A DNA stretch of 64,000 nt from Macrococcus bovicus (GCF_004359575.1 NZ_SCWF01000004.1:82195-146194), one strand, 5' to 3'. Counted from the first letter of the stretch, positions 17,046 through 24,836 are shown. The notes: generated by a model not told the origin, from the letters alone. A program made the numbers and translations.

Positions 17046-17788
17046 CTGCGGATTATTTTGACCGCGGCTTTTATGAGGTGACCTATCCATCTGATGAGCT
17101 GGAAGTGACGGCGATGCTTCTTGACCATCCGGCACCTGAACGCATCGTCATCTATCTGCGCGGTGGTAAGGGGGGCGTCGGCATGGTCAGACCGGTGCGA
17201 CTGATGCAGTTTGCGAATGATCAGACCTTGGTCATTGGACCTTATTACCGCGGCACAAAAGGCCAGGGCAAAGATGAGTTCGGCGGTGCGGATCTTGAGG
17301 ACGTCCGCGCATTGGTAAGAGAACTGAGAAGTCAGTACGGCGAGTTGCCGATACACTTAGTTGGTTTCTCAAGAGGCGGCATCCAGGGGCTTCTCACCTA
17401 TCAGGATGTCGGCGCGACTTCGTTCATTATATGGGGCGGGGTCAGCGATATTTATTATATGTATGAAGAGCGGCCGGACTTACGCGGTATGATGAAGCGG
17501 CTGATCGGCAAGCCCGACGTCAACCCAGATGCATATGACAGCCGGAACGGTTATCGCCATGTAAGAGCGGACAGCCCCCCTGTTATGATTATTCACGGTA
17601 CAGCTGATGTACAGGTCGGGATCGAACATGCTTATATACTTGAAGAAAGGCTCAAGGAGCTGGATGTTCCCTATGAATTACATATCTACGAAGAAGAAGG
17701 ACATGTCTTCACACCGCCGCATGAACGGGAGATTTTAAGGAAAGTCCAGGAGTGGATGACTGCTGTAGAAAACGATAAAAGATGGTAA
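17021..17788 (+). CDS. Alpha/beta hydrolase, prolyl-oligopeptidase-like
   Basis: A 255-residue cytosolic serine hydrolase of the S9/DUF-peptidase type. The nucleophile elbow is VGFSRGGIQG (about 113-122), the acid HGTADVQVG (about 194) and the His in EEEGHVFTPP (about 231). It overlaps the Nudix gene in another frame. No signal peptide. Substrate unknown. Confidence 0.82.
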   Translation: MWLSKTRVAADYFDRGFYEVTYPSDELEVTAMLLDHPAPERIVIYLRGGKGGVGMVRPVRLMQFANDQTLVIGPYYRGTKGQGKDEFGGADLEDVRALVRELRSQYGELPIHLVGFSRGGIQGLLTYQDVGATSFIIWGGVSDIYYMYEERPDLRGMMKRLIGKPDVNPDAYDSRNGYRHVRADSPPVMIIHGTADVQVGIEHAYILEERLKELDVPYELHIYEEEGHVFTPPHEREILRKVQEWMTAVENDKRW

Positions 17789-18147
17789 TTGCATCAGGTC
17801 TCTCACCTGGCCATAGCACTTGTTATCTCTGCCATTCGCTGTCCATTATGTCCCTAACTTCTCGGACGGCCTGTGATGCACCGTAAAGCCGTCTGAACGC
17901 CATATGTTCCCTAACTATTTTGGCAAACCCTATCCATGTCTTTTTTGTATCTGCTCGTCACTGCCTGGGTGACTCACGAGTGGTAGAAGAGTGGAATCAT
18001 GCAAACTACCGTATATGCCTACGGTCAAAGTGACAAATCCCGTAGACATGCTGGATGAATTTGTTGGTCAATGGCTCCAGCCCATCGTCGTTTTTTTTAG
18101 CCATGAACGACACGGAATCTTGTAGTACAGTATGGAATTGAGGGAAA

Positions 18148-18182
18148 CAAAAAGACAGCTAGCGATCTTACGCTACCTGTCT
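18148..18182 (-). terminator. Minus-strand terminator in non-coding stretch
   Basis: A 12-bp stem (18153-18164 with 18171-18182, one G:U) is followed on the minus strand by TTTTTG. No minus-strand gene is seen upstream of it, which points to an untranslated RNA or a lost gene. Confidence 0.6.
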
Positions 18183-18319
18183 TCTGTAATCTCTCTTCCA
18201 TCCACTTTTTTCTCGATTTGAGCCAAGTCTATTGAAGTTTTACCTCTTCCACTATATAATGTGTGTATAAAGCGACCCATACTCGCTTCACAACTATATA
18301 GTTAGATTGATCGGTAAAA

Positions 18320-18354
18320 TCATGATTACGTTAGTGTAGATAACGTAATCATGA
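18320..18354. repeat. Perfect 14-bp inverted repeat
   Basis: TCATGATTACGTTA (18320-18333) and TAACGTAATCATGA (18341-18354) are separated by 7 bases. They are followed at once by a second hairpin GAAAGAAG...CTTCTTTC (18360-18382). The T-run after the second hairpin (GGTCTTTTTAA) could make it a plus-strand terminator. Confidence 0.75.
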
Positions 18355-18489
18355 GGTCTGAAAGAAGTTGGTAGCTTCTTTCATTCCTGCCGGTCTTTTT
18401 AATTTGTCTTAATTATCCAGTTGATAAGTGAAAATATGCAACTATAGTTTTTTATACAACAAAATTTTCTGAATTTTAAAATTATTATA

Positions 18490-18519
18490 TTGACACTATC
18501 CCTGCTTAAATATAATATT
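18490..18519 (+). promoter_or_regulatory. Promoter of secreted-protein gene
   Basis: The -35 TTGACA (18490-18495) has a -10 TAATAT/TATAAT centred on 18511-18518, with a 15-17 base spacer. It lies 40 bases before the ribosome site GGGAGG. Confidence 0.65.
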
Positions 18520-18559
18520 TGAGTAGAAGTATTTTTACCACAATAAGGGAGGTTTTAAA

Positions 18560-19150
18560 ATGAAAGTAAAAATTTTCATCGTGTTACTATCTTTATGTTT
18601 ACTTTGCGCCAGTATCACATCTTTTAGTGTTTCAGCAAGTGAATATCCTCCAAAAAAAATTGAATATGCGCCTTCAGCACAACTTAATGTACCAACACCT
18701 GTTGAACCAAATACAGTTGAAAAAATGATTGGCGATAAAATAATTAAAGATTTAAAAATTGAAGTTGTAGAAACTTCTCCAAATCTATTAATAAATTCTC
18801 CTGAAATATCATTAAATACTCTTTCTTCGAGCGTGCCAGAAAAAGTTGTACCATCTGATGGTTGTGGTTCAACTAAAACTGGATATGTCAATGTTTCTAA
18901 AAGTAAGATTGCCTCTTTGTCTTCCGATACTTATACAATTAGTGCTGGAGTTGCCACATATGTTATAGGAGCAATCTCAACAACCGTTGGTTATTACGTA
19001 GGGGCAGGATTACTTGCTGCATGGATCGGAACTAAATTATACCTTGCTGGATACAGCGGTGTACGTTTCTACTATGAATATGGTTGGCAATATTATTATA
19101 ATAGTGGATGCTACCGTTACACTTTACTTACGGGATGGAATAGATATTAA
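18560..19150 (+). CDS. Secreted protein, candidate antimicrobial precursor
   Basis: 196 residues. A classic Sec signal peptide (MKVKIF, then VLLSLCLLCASITSFSV) has a likely cleavage after SVSA near residue 27. A Ser/Pro/Thr-rich propeptide-like part (28-95) precedes a C-terminal module that starts at DGCGSTKTG and contains a Gly/Ala/Tyr-rich hydrophobic stretch (about 120-160, ISAGVATYVIGAIST and YYVGAGLLAAWIGTKLYLAG) and a second Cys near 184. The two cysteines in the mature part could form a disulfide. A four-helix membrane protein follows after 15 bases. This layout resembles SdpC/SdpI-like or other bacteriocin-immunity pairs, but I do not recognise the family. AT-rich compared with flanking genes. 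Confidence 0.7.
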   Translation: MKVKIFIVLLSLCLLCASITSFSVSASEYPPKKIEYAPSAQLNVPTPVEPNTVEKMIGDKIIKDLKIEVVETSPNLLINSPEISLNTLSSSVPEKVVPSDGCGSTKTGYVNVSKSKIASLSSDTYTISAGVATYVIGAISTTVGYYVGAGLLAAWIGTKLYLAGYSGVRFYYEYGWQYYYNSGCYRYTLLTGWNRY

Positions 19151-19165
19151 TAAGGAGGTATAAAG

Positions 19166-19504
19166 ATGAAAAACTTCAAATTGCTAATCCAATTCTTTAT
19201 ATTACTCACTATATTGTATTTTATCATCACAAACTTTATTGACAAAGATTACCATACGGCTTTTACATTATTAATTGCTTTAGGAATATGGATTTTTTCA
19301 AATAACCTACTTTTTGATTATAAAGAAAGGTTTTTCACTACTCACTTAATAATTAGTATAATAAGTATAGTATATTTTTCAATTCTATTGATTATCTTAT
19401 TCACTATTGCTCCTAGCGTTTATCATATTATTTTAAGTACATTATTTTTATTTTTTTCTATCATTTGGTTTTTTAAAATAAAAAATAATAAAGTTAGCGT
19501 ATGA
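19166..19504 (+). CDS. Four-helix membrane protein, candidate immunity protein
   Basis: A 112-residue hydrophobic protein with about four transmembrane helices (8-24, 30-48, 58-80, 83-104) and a basic C-terminus (KIKNNKVSV). The ribosome site AAGGAGG is present. It directly follows the secreted protein and ends the unit. Size, topology and position fit immunity proteins of secreted peptides, but no specific family signature is seen. Confidence 0.65.
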   Translation: MKNFKLLIQFFILLTILYFIITNFIDKDYHTAFTLLIALGIWIFSNNLLFDYKERFFTTHLIISIISIVYFSILLIILFTIAPSVYHIILSTLFLFFSIIWFFKIKNNKVSV

Positions 19505-19567
19505 ACGTTTTAATATAATTACTAATTTGATATATTATTTTAAGCTGTACGATTTTACAATTTAATA

Positions 19568-19594
19568 TACTATGAAAAAATGTTTTTCATAGTA
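19568..19594. terminator. Perfect hairpin at integrase 3' end
   Basis: TACTATGAAAAA pairs with TTTTTCATAGTA around ATG; the integrase stop codon lies within it. It probably terminates transcription on both strands. Confidence 0.7.
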
Positions 19595-20136
19595 ATACTA
19601 ATTGAATCATTTATTACTTCTTGATTAATCCCAATGTATCTAAGTGTCACAGACTGCGAAGAGTGATTGAATAGATCCATCAACAAAGCCACATCCCTTG
19701 TCTTCTTGTAGTAACGGTAACCAAAGGTCTTACGCATCGAGTGTGTGCCAATTTCATTTAATCCGATCGCCTTAGCTGAATGATTGAGGATTCGATAGGC
19801 CTGTACACGACTGATCGGTTTATCATTCCCATCAGAATCGAGTTTATTGCTTTTAAACAGATAATCTTCGTCCTCTAGGAACTGAATATAACGATCAATA
19901 TCCTCCTTTAGATGATAAAGGGGGATTTGTTTCTGTTTACGGGTTTTCTGTTCTCGGAGTTTAATCGTATAGTCCTTAATGTCTTTTTTCTTCAGTCCCA
20001 ACATGTCACTCACTCTTAGACCACAGTTAATGCCGAGATTAAATAAAAAAACGTCTCGTTCTGATCCATAATAAGCGAGTGCCTCTTTCATCTCCTGTAT
20101 CTTTTTCACGTCTCGAATTGGTTCCACGCTATTCAT
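19570..20136 (-). CDS. Tyrosine recombinase (catalytic domain only)
   Basis: A 188-residue site-specific recombinase. All catalytic residues are visible: Arg in NCGLRVSDMLGL, Lys in the KTRKQKQIPL beta-hairpin, the box GTHSMRKTFGYRYYKK (HxxR), NHSSQSVTLRYIG with the second His and the nucleophile Tyr. The usual N-terminal arm-binding/core-binding domain is absent, as in short recombinases carried by staphylococcal plasmids. I take ATG 20136 (AGGAG 8 bases before) rather than GTG 20145. It probably acted as a plasmid resolvase/integrase; it heads the plasmid relic. Confidence 0.88.
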   Translation of the reverse strand: MNSVEPIRDVKKIQEMKEALAYYGSERDVFLFNLGINCGLRVSDMLGLKKKDIKDYTIKLREQKTRKQKQIPLYHLKEDIDRYIQFLEDEDYLFKSNKLDSDGNDKPISRVQAYRILNHSAKAIGLNEIGTHSMRKTFGYRYYKKTRDVALLMDLFNHSSQSVTLRYIGINQEVINDSISITMKNIFS

Positions 20137-20145
20137 CAAAATCAC

Positions 20146-20190
20146 TCCTATATGATACGTATAATGTATGCATTGATATCATTATGATAC
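20146..20190. promoter_or_regulatory. Promoter/operator region of the recombinase
   Basis: The sequence holds ATGATAC twice (near 20151 and 20180) and TATAAT-like boxes, with an imperfect dyad around GCATTGATATCATTATG. It is the only space in which the recombinase promoter can lie. Confidence 0.4.
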
Positions 20191-20211
20191 ATTATTTCAG
20201 GCATAAAAATA

Positions 20212-20262
20212 AACCCCTGTGTTTACGGGGTTTGTCATGTAACATAATTTATATTGTGTTAC
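20212..20262 (-). terminator. Two hairpins after the par remnant
   Basis: AAACCCC...GGGGTTT (20212-20236) and ATGTAACATAA...TTGTGTTACAT (20236-20263) stand between the Par remnant and the recombinase. The first is terminator-like on both strands. Confidence 0.6.
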
Positions 20263-20268
20263 ATTGGA

Positions 20269-20850
20269 TCACCTCTTAAAGAACTTGCTGAAGAATCCTT
20301 TGGGAGCGTCTTCCCTTAAATCTTTATAGAAATCATCGACTTTGTTCTCTTTCATGTCAGCTCTTTGAGTTTCTGTCTCCACGTATAGCTGATCTTTGCC
20401 GTCTTTATCCTGTCTTTTGTCATTTTCTTTAAGTTTAACTTCAAGCGCCTTTATTCTATCGTTGCTTTCCAACGCTAATGCTTGCTGATTATGTAATAAT
20501 TTTTGCTGATTGTCTAAAGTTTCATTTAACTTATTGATTTGTACATCCTTAACATTCATTTGATTTTCTAAGAAAGATATTTGCTTTTCTTTATCATTTA
20601 ACTGCTGCTTTAAGAGATTGATAATATCGTCCTGAAGTTTTTTATCTTTAGCTTCTTCTTTTTGAGTAGGCTGTTCACCTTCTTGATTATCCATATCAAA
20701 AATCATTTTTAGATTTATTTTCTCATTTAATGGTTTTTGATTGTTGATGCTTTCTCCTATTTTTAATGCTTGTTCATCATTTATAACTAATGCATTATCT
20801 ACTTTTTCTAATTCTATATTTAGTCTTCTAGCATGATTTAATACCGTCAT
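20269..20850 (-). pseudogene. Truncated pSK1-type Par plasmid partition protein (DUF536-like)
   Basis: The readable product (about 193 residues) has the tail of an HTH (TVLNHARRLNIELEKVD), a long Gln/Lys/Asn-rich coiled coil (residues about 65-150) and a basic aromatic C-terminus (GFFSKFFKR). This is the layout of the single-protein partition factor Par of staphylococcal plasmid pSK1. The first roughly 15-20 residues of the HTH are missing. The in-frame ATG at 20850 has no ribosome site, and the sequence immediately upstream is a truncated Hfq-like gene on the opposite strand. I read it as a 5'-truncated remnant. Confidence 0.7.
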
Positions 20851-20855
20851 TAACA

Positions 20856-21038
20856 AAGAGAAAGTGTGGTTTTTATCATCGTAGAGGTGAGAAAATCAAA
20901 GTTGTTTTTCTTGACGGAAAAGCTATCACTGGAACATATTTATTTGCACCACAGTATGAGATCATTATCGAAACAGAAGATGGACGAGAAATCACGATTT
21001 TTAAACATGCTGTAAAGTATATCTATGTACTTGATTAG
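20856..21038 (+). pseudogene. 5'-truncated plasmid Hfq/Sm-like gene
   Basis: An open frame ending TAG 21038 codes YHRRGEKIKVVFLDGKAITG, then an acidic beta strand (EIIIETEDGRE), and TIFKHAVKYIYVLD. The last part matches the Hfq Sm2 motif ([YF]KHA), and VVFLDGKAITG corresponds to Sm1. There is no ATG, GTG or TTG with a ribosome site at the 5' end. The coding homology begins where the Par remnant ends, so both genes appear cut by one deletion/recombination event near 20845-20870. Confidence 0.6.
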
Positions 21039-21039
21039 T

Positions 21040-21068
21040 TTTACAAAGAAAACTGAATAAGATATAAT
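21040..21068 (+). promoter_or_regulatory. Promoter of Fst-type antitoxin RNA (RNAII)
   Basis: The -35 TTTACA (21040-21045) and -10 TATAAT (21063-21068) are exactly 17 bases apart. The start would fall near 21075, at the first copy of the direct repeat. Confidence 0.75.
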
Positions 21069-21074
21069 GTACTT

Positions 21075-21140
21075 AACAATTAAGATTTCCATAGAAACAC
21101 CGAACCCCCTGACTGCTGGAACAGTTAGGGGGTTTTTAGG
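21075..21140 (+). ncRNA. Antitoxin RNA of an Fst-type type I toxin-antitoxin locus
   Basis: A predicted RNA of about 65 nt transcribed towards the toxin gene and ending at the shared hairpin (21102-21139). Its 5' end contains TTAACAATTAAGATTTCCAT, an exact direct copy of the sequence spanning the toxin start codon (21230-21250). In the pAD1 par paradigm RNAII pairs with toxin mRNA at two such direct repeats and at the terminator loop, blocking translation. All these elements are present. Confidence 0.75.
21100..21139. terminator. Shared bidirectional terminator of the Fst locus
   Basis: AACCCCCTGACTG pairs with CAGTTAGGGGGTT and is flanked by T on the plus side and A on the other. The toxin mRNA and antitoxin RNA converge here, as in plasmid par loci. 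Confidence 0.88.
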
Positions 21141-21155
21141 TGCTAGTATGCCGTC

Positions 21156-21248
21156 TTAATCCTTGCGTTGATCTAACCAGTGAGAAAACAACGCAAGGGC
21201 TACGCCAACATACAATGGCGCAATTACGTTAACAATTAAGATTTCCAT
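21156..21248 (-). CDS. Fst/Ldr-family type I toxin peptide (30 aa)
   Basis: A membrane toxin peptide: MEILIVNVIAPLYVGVALAL then FSHWLDQRKD. The pattern of hydrophobic helix, xxIAPxxVGxxL, WLD and charged tail is diagnostic of the Fst family (Enterococcus pAD1 Fst, staphylococcal homologues). The ribosome site AGGAGGTG lies 7 bases before the ATG. In the mRNA leader CTTCCATA pairs with TATGGAAG (21264-21289), covering the ribosome site region, and GCCGTCTT at 21150-21157 complements AAGACGGC at 21290-21297, matching the long-range 5'-3' helix known for Fst RNAI. Confidence 0.92.
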   Translation of the reverse strand: MEILIVNVIAPLYVGVALALFSHWLDQRKD

Positions 21249-21303
21249 AGTTATCCACCTCCTTCCATAAGATCTCGCCTATGGAAGTGAAGACGGCTTA
21301 CTC

Positions 21304-21309
21304 ATTATA
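21304..21309 (-). promoter_or_regulatory. -10 box of the toxin mRNA
   Basis: On the minus strand TATAAT (complement of 21304-21309) precedes the folded toxin leader. A clear -35 is not seen. Confidence 0.5.
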
Positions 21310-21411
21310 TCGAATTACTTTTATTTCTTCTAGGTGGCTCACCTTATTCTTTTTATCACATAAAAACGAGTGGCATAATAAGGATAACGATAAACATCAG
21401 GAGGATATACC

Positions 21412-21549
21412 ATGACAAATATGAATTACGAAAAAGAAATTCAAGCCTTAGAAGAAAAAAAGAAACAGTTATTAAAATAAAAGCGTGATAAAGACAGGGA
21501 AGAACTTCAGACATTAAAAGAGAGGGAAAGCTGGTGCAAAAACAAGTAA
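21412..21549 (+). pseudogene. Broken small plasmid ORF (DUF3847/mobilisation-accessory-like)
   Basis: A strong ribosome site (CAGGAGG) precedes an ATG and 22 residues (NYEKEIQALEEKKKQLLK). An in-frame TAA at 21478-21480 stops the frame, which then continues KRDKDREELQTLKERES to TAA 21549. The Lys/Glu-rich coiled-coil start resembles small proteins found beside relaxase genes on staphylococcal plasmids. Normal relatives are longer, so this copy is both interrupted and truncated; its end runs into a repeated palindrome (21529-21562). Confidence 0.5.
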
Positions 21550-21562
21550 TTGCACCAAGTCT
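21529..21562. repeat. Dispersed palindromic repeat, copy 1
   Basis: AGCTGGTGCAAAAAC...GTAATTGCACCAAGTCT. The core GGTGCAA/TTGCACC forms a hairpin. The same unit occurs twice at 54684-54759. Confidence 0.8.
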
Positions 21563-21576
21563 CGGAATACTTGCTA

Positions 21577-21617
21577 TAAAAAACCCCTTTCACTGACCAT
21601 TACAGTGAAGGGGGTTA
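21577..21617 (-). terminator. Terminator after pckA
   Basis: AACCCCTTTCACTG pairs with CAGTGAAGGGGGTT; on the minus strand it is followed by T. Confidence 0.88.
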
Positions 21618-21623
21618 TCTATA

Positions 21624-23207
21624 TTATCCGCGGTATTTGAAGCCGCCTTTTTCTTCGATTTCCGGTGATTCGAACTGCTTGAAGTTCTCCTGGAACATTT
21701 TCGCCAGTTTTGTAGCTGTCTCGTCATAGGCATCATCTGATACCCATGTGTTACGAGGCAGGAGCAGCTCAGAAGGAACACCAGGCACTGACTTCGGAAT
21801 GTTTAAGCCGAAGATATCATCCTGGACATATTCCACATCTTCAAGGCCGCCGCTGATGGCACGACGGATCATGGAACGTGTATATTTCAGGTTCATCCGG
21901 CTGCCGACGCCGTATTCGCCGCCTGTCCAGCCTGTGTTGACCAAGTAGACTTTGACGCCATGCTTGTCAATCAGGTCACCTAACATGTTCGCATATACAG
22001 TGGCATGCAGTGGTAAGAACGGTGAACCGAAACATGTTGAGAATACCGGCTGCGGGCTTGTGACGCCGCGTTCTGTTCCGGCAAGTTTAGATGTGAAGCC
22101 ACTTAAGAAGTGATACAGCGATTGTTCTTTGGTTAATTTAGAGATTGGAGGAAGTACACCGAATGCATCTGCTGTTAAGAAGATAATCGTCTTCGCGTGA
22201 CCCGCATAAGATGGCAGGACGATATTGTCGATGTTATCAATTGGATAAGCGGCACGTGTGTTTTCTGTCAGAGATTTATCAGAATAGTCAGGTGTCCCGT
22301 CTTCTTCCACTTTGACGTTCTCAAGGATAGCGCCGTAACGGATGGCATCGTAGATCTGCGGTTCTTTCTCACGCGTCAGATCAATCGTCTTCGCATAGCA
22401 GCCGCCTTCGATATTGAAGACCCCTTCATCGTTCCAGCCGTGCTCATCGTCACCGATCAGTTTACGCTGTGGGTCTGCTGATAATGTGGTTTTACCAGTA
22501 CCTGATAAACCGAAGAAGAGAGCAACGTCCTTATTCTCACCGACGTTCGCTGAACAGTGCATACTCATGATGCCTTGCACCGGCAGGTAGTAGTTCATGA
22601 CACCGAAGATCCCTTTTTTCATTTCGCCGGCATATTCAGTTCCGCCGATCAGGATGATCTTATGTTTGAAGCTTGTAATGATGAAGGTTTCTGATTTTGT
22701 GCCATCTACTGCTGGGTCTGCCTTGAAGTGAGGGGCAGAGATGATCGTGAATTCAGGATCAATAGCCAGGCCTTCCTCTTTTGTTTCAGGACGGATGAAC
22801 ATGGTACGGGCAAACATATTATGCCAAGCGAGTTCGTTGATAACCTGTAATTTTAACTGTGAGGCTTTACTTGCGCCGGCATAGCCGTTGAAGACATAGA
22901 CTTTTTCCTTGTCATTTAAATAGTTCAGCACTTTATTGACTAACTTCAGGAAGACTTCCTCTTCAATCGGCTGGTTGACAGCACCCCAGTCGATCTTATC
23001 TTCCGTCTCTGCTTCACGCACGATGAAACGGTCTTTCGGTGAACGGCCTGTATATTTACCGGTTTCAGTGCGGATGGCGCCTGACTCAGTCAGTTCCCCT
23101 TCGTTATTCTGAATAATTTCGTTGATTAACTGTGTACGTGATAACTGTTTCAGTGTAGACGGTTTTTCCAGCAGCTGATTGATTTCTGCCGCGTAATTTT
23201 CATTCAT
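21624..23207 (-). CDS. pckA: Phosphoenolpyruvate carboxykinase (ATP)
   Basis: 527 residues. Converts oxaloacetate plus ATP to phosphoenolpyruvate, the entry to gluconeogenesis. The kinase-1a P-loop [15 protein letters not shown], the kinase-2/metal motif LIGDDEHGW and TGRSPKDRF are all intact. The start is supported by GGGGGATT. It is divergent from metK, as in staphylococci. A cre-like site lies in its leader (23242-23255), fitting carbon catabolite repression of gluconeogenesis. Confidence 0.97.
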   Translation of the reverse strand: MNENYAAEINQLLEKPSTLKQLSRTQLINEIIQNNEGELTESGAIRTETGKYTGRSPKDRFIVREAETEDKIDWGAVNQPIEEEVFLKLVNKVLNYLNDKEKVYVFNGYAGASKASQLKLQVINELAWHNMFARTMFIRPETKEEGLAIDPEFTIISAPHFKADPAVDGTKSETFIITSFKHKIILIGGTEYAGEMKKGIFGVMNYYLPVQGIMSMHCSANVGENKDVALFFGLSGTGKTTLSADPQRKLIGDDEHGWNDEGVFNIEGGCYAKTIDLTREKEPQIYDAIRYGAILENVKVEEDGTPDYSDKSLTENTRAAYPIDNIDNIVLPSYAGHAKTIIFLTADAFGVLPPISKLTKEQSLYHFLSGFTSKLAGTERGVTSPQPVFSTCFGSPFLPLHATVYANMLGDLIDKHGVKVYLVNTGWTGGEYGVGSRMNLKYTRSMIRRAISGGLEDVEYVQDDIFGLNIPKSVPGVPSELLLPRNTWVSDDAYDETATKLAKMFQENFKQFESPEIEEKGGFKYRG

Positions 23208-23241
23208 TTAATAATCCCCCATTAGATGATTGATATGCTGA

Positions 23242-23255
23242 TGTAAGCATTTTCA
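23242..23255. promoter_or_regulatory. Candidate cre site (CcpA) upstream of pckA
   Basis: TGTAAGCATTTTCA matches the consensus TGWAANCGNTNWCA at 13 of 14 positions. It lies about 35-50 bases before the pckA start. Glucose repression of pckA by CcpA is known in S. aureus; the site here is by motif match only. Confidence 0.5.
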
Positions 23256-23353
23256 CTCATTAGTATAGCATAATGAAAATCATATGCCATCTCACATATT
23301 TAATGTTAGAAAATTCATAAAAATAGTACATTTTGAGTCTTAAGTTAAACATG

Positions 23354-23382
23354 TTGACGGTTTACACAAAGTTTAGTATTAT
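23354..23382 (+). promoter_or_regulatory. metK promoter
   Basis: TTGACG (23354-23359) and TATTAT (23377-23382) have a 17-base spacer. The S-box starts about 14 bases later. Confidence 0.75.
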
Positions 23383-23395
23383 CTTACTTGCGGAT

Positions 23396-23498
23396 TCTCT
23401 TATCCAGAGTGGTGGAGGGACATGGACCCTTTGAAGCCCAGCAACCTTTTAAGTAAGGTGCCAAACCGTTTGCAGATCTCATCTGAACGATAAGAGTG
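23396..23498 (+). promoter_or_regulatory. SAM-I (S-box) riboswitch
   Basis: The aptamer has P1 CTCTTATC...GATAAGAG, the conserved AGAGTGGTGGAGGGACATGG core, GAAGCCCAGCAACC and AAGGTGCCAA. It senses S-adenosylmethionine and acts through the terminator at 23517-23553, lowering metK expression when SAM is plentiful. Confidence 0.96.
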
Positions 23499-23516
23499 AA
23501 TGGACTTGTATTGTCG

Positions 23517-23553
23517 AGCCTTTCTCTCTTAACTGTAGGGAAAGGCTTTTTTC
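23517..23553 (+). terminator. S-box expression-platform terminator
   Basis: AGCCTTTCTC pairs with GGGAAAGGCT, followed by seven T; it stands between the aptamer and metK. Confidence 0.88.
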
Positions 23554-23596
23554 TATGGATTGAACCGTAATCATATATATAAAAGGAGAATTATCT

Positions 23597-24790
23597 ATGG
23601 CAGATCGTAAATTATTTACTTCTGAATCAGTAACAGAAGGACACCCGGATAAAATTGCGGACCAGATTTCTGACGCAATTTTAGACGCCATTTTGACAGG
23701 AGACCCAAAAGCACGTGTGGCATGTGAGACATCAGTGACGACAGGTATGGCACTGATCGCCGGTGAAATCACGACTTCTACTTACGTTGATATCCCGAAA
23801 GTCGTGCGTGAAACAGTTAAAGAGATCGGTTATACCCGCGCAAAATTCGGTTATGACTATCAGACGATGGCTGTATTGACAGCGATTGACGAGCAGTCAC
23901 CTGACATCGCACAAGGTGTAGACCGTGCGCTTGAAGACCGTGAAGACTTATCGGATTCAGACATCGAATCTATCGGTGCCGGCGACCAAGGCTTAATGTT
24001 TGGTTTTGCCTGCAACGAAACAGAGAGCTTGATGCCGCTGCCGATTTCACTTTCACACGAACTTGCACGCCGCTTAACAGAAGTACGTAAGAACGGTACG
24101 CTTGACTACTTACGTCCGGACGGTAAGACACAGGTGACGGTTGAGTATGATGAGAACAACAAGCCTAAACGTGTGGATACTATCGTCATCTCTTCTCAGC
24201 ACCACGAGAAAATCGAGCTTGAGCAGATTCAGGCTGACATTAAAGAACATGTCATCAAACCGGTTGTGCCGGCTGAATTAATCGATGAGGAAACGAAGTA
24301 CTTCATCAACCCGACTGGCCGTTTCGTTATCGGTGGACCGCAAGGGGATGCCGGTTTAACAGGCCGTAAGATCATTGTGGATACTTACGGTGGCTATGCG
24401 CGTCACGGTGGCGGTGCATTCTCTGGTAAGGATGCAACGAAAGTTGACCGTTCAGGCGCATACGCAGCACGTTACGTTGCGAAGAACATCGTAGCAGCCG
24501 GCCTTGCAGATAAAGCGGAAGTTCAGCTTGCCTATGCAATCGGGGTCGCACATCCGGTTTCAATCTCAGTGGATACGTTCGGTACAAGTGACTATTCTGA
24601 AGTAGAACTGGTGGAAGCAGTCCGCAGCACATTCGACTTACGCCCGGCAGGTATCATCAAGATGCTTGACCTGCGTCGCCCGATCTACAAGCAGACAGCA
24701 GCATACGGCCATTTCGGTCGTACAGACGTTGAACTGCCTTGGGAACAGACAGATAAAGCAGAGGCACTGAAAGCGGCTTTAGCGAAATAA
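23597..24790 (+). CDS. metK: S-adenosylmethionine synthetase
   Basis: 397 residues. Makes SAM from methionine and ATP. Signatures are [18 protein letters not shown], the ATP motif [10 protein letters not shown] and the P-loop-like [19 protein letters not shown]. The ribosome site is AAAGGAG. It is controlled by the S-box in its leader. Codon use is strongly biased, consistent with high expression. Confidence 0.98.
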   Translation: MADRKLFTSESVTEGHPDKIADQISDAILDAILTGDPKARVACETSVTTGMALIAGEITTSTYVDIPKVVRETVKEIGYTRAKFGYDYQTMAVLTAIDEQSPDIAQGVDRALEDREDLSDSDIESIGAGDQGLMFGFACNETESLMPLPISLSHELARRLTEVRKNGTLDYLRPDGKTQVTVEYDENNKPKRVDTIVISSQHHEKIELEQIQADIKEHVIKPVVPAELIDEETKYFINPTGRFVIGGPQGDAGLTGRKIIVDTYGGYARHGGGAFSGKDATKVDRSGAYAARYVAKNIVAAGLADKAEVQLAYAIGVAHPVSISVDTFGTSDYSEVELVEAVRSTFDLRPAGIIKMLDLRRPIYKQTAAYGHFGRTDVELPWEQTDKAEALKAALAK

Positions 24791-24802
24791 TAGACGATTA
24801 TA

Positions 24803-24836
24803 AAGACAGGGAGCAGAGGCTTCCTGTCTATTTTTG
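24803..24836 (+). terminator. Terminator after metK
   Basis: AGACAGG pairs with CCTGTCT, followed by ATTTTT. Confidence 0.8.

Larger units (their letters stand above)
17789..18535. other. 750-base stretch without a gene; several hairpins
   Basis: No ORF with a ribosome site is visible on either strand. The left part (17789-18140) has the GC content of degraded coding sequence but is broken by stops in all frames. At 18148-18182, AGACAGCTAGCG pairs with CGCTACCTGTCT and has a T-run on the minus strand, so a minus-strand transcript may end there. At 18320-18354 there is a perfect 14-bp inverted repeat, and at 18360-18382 a second hairpin. It probably holds a decayed mobile element, possibly with a small RNA. 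Confidence 0.5.
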
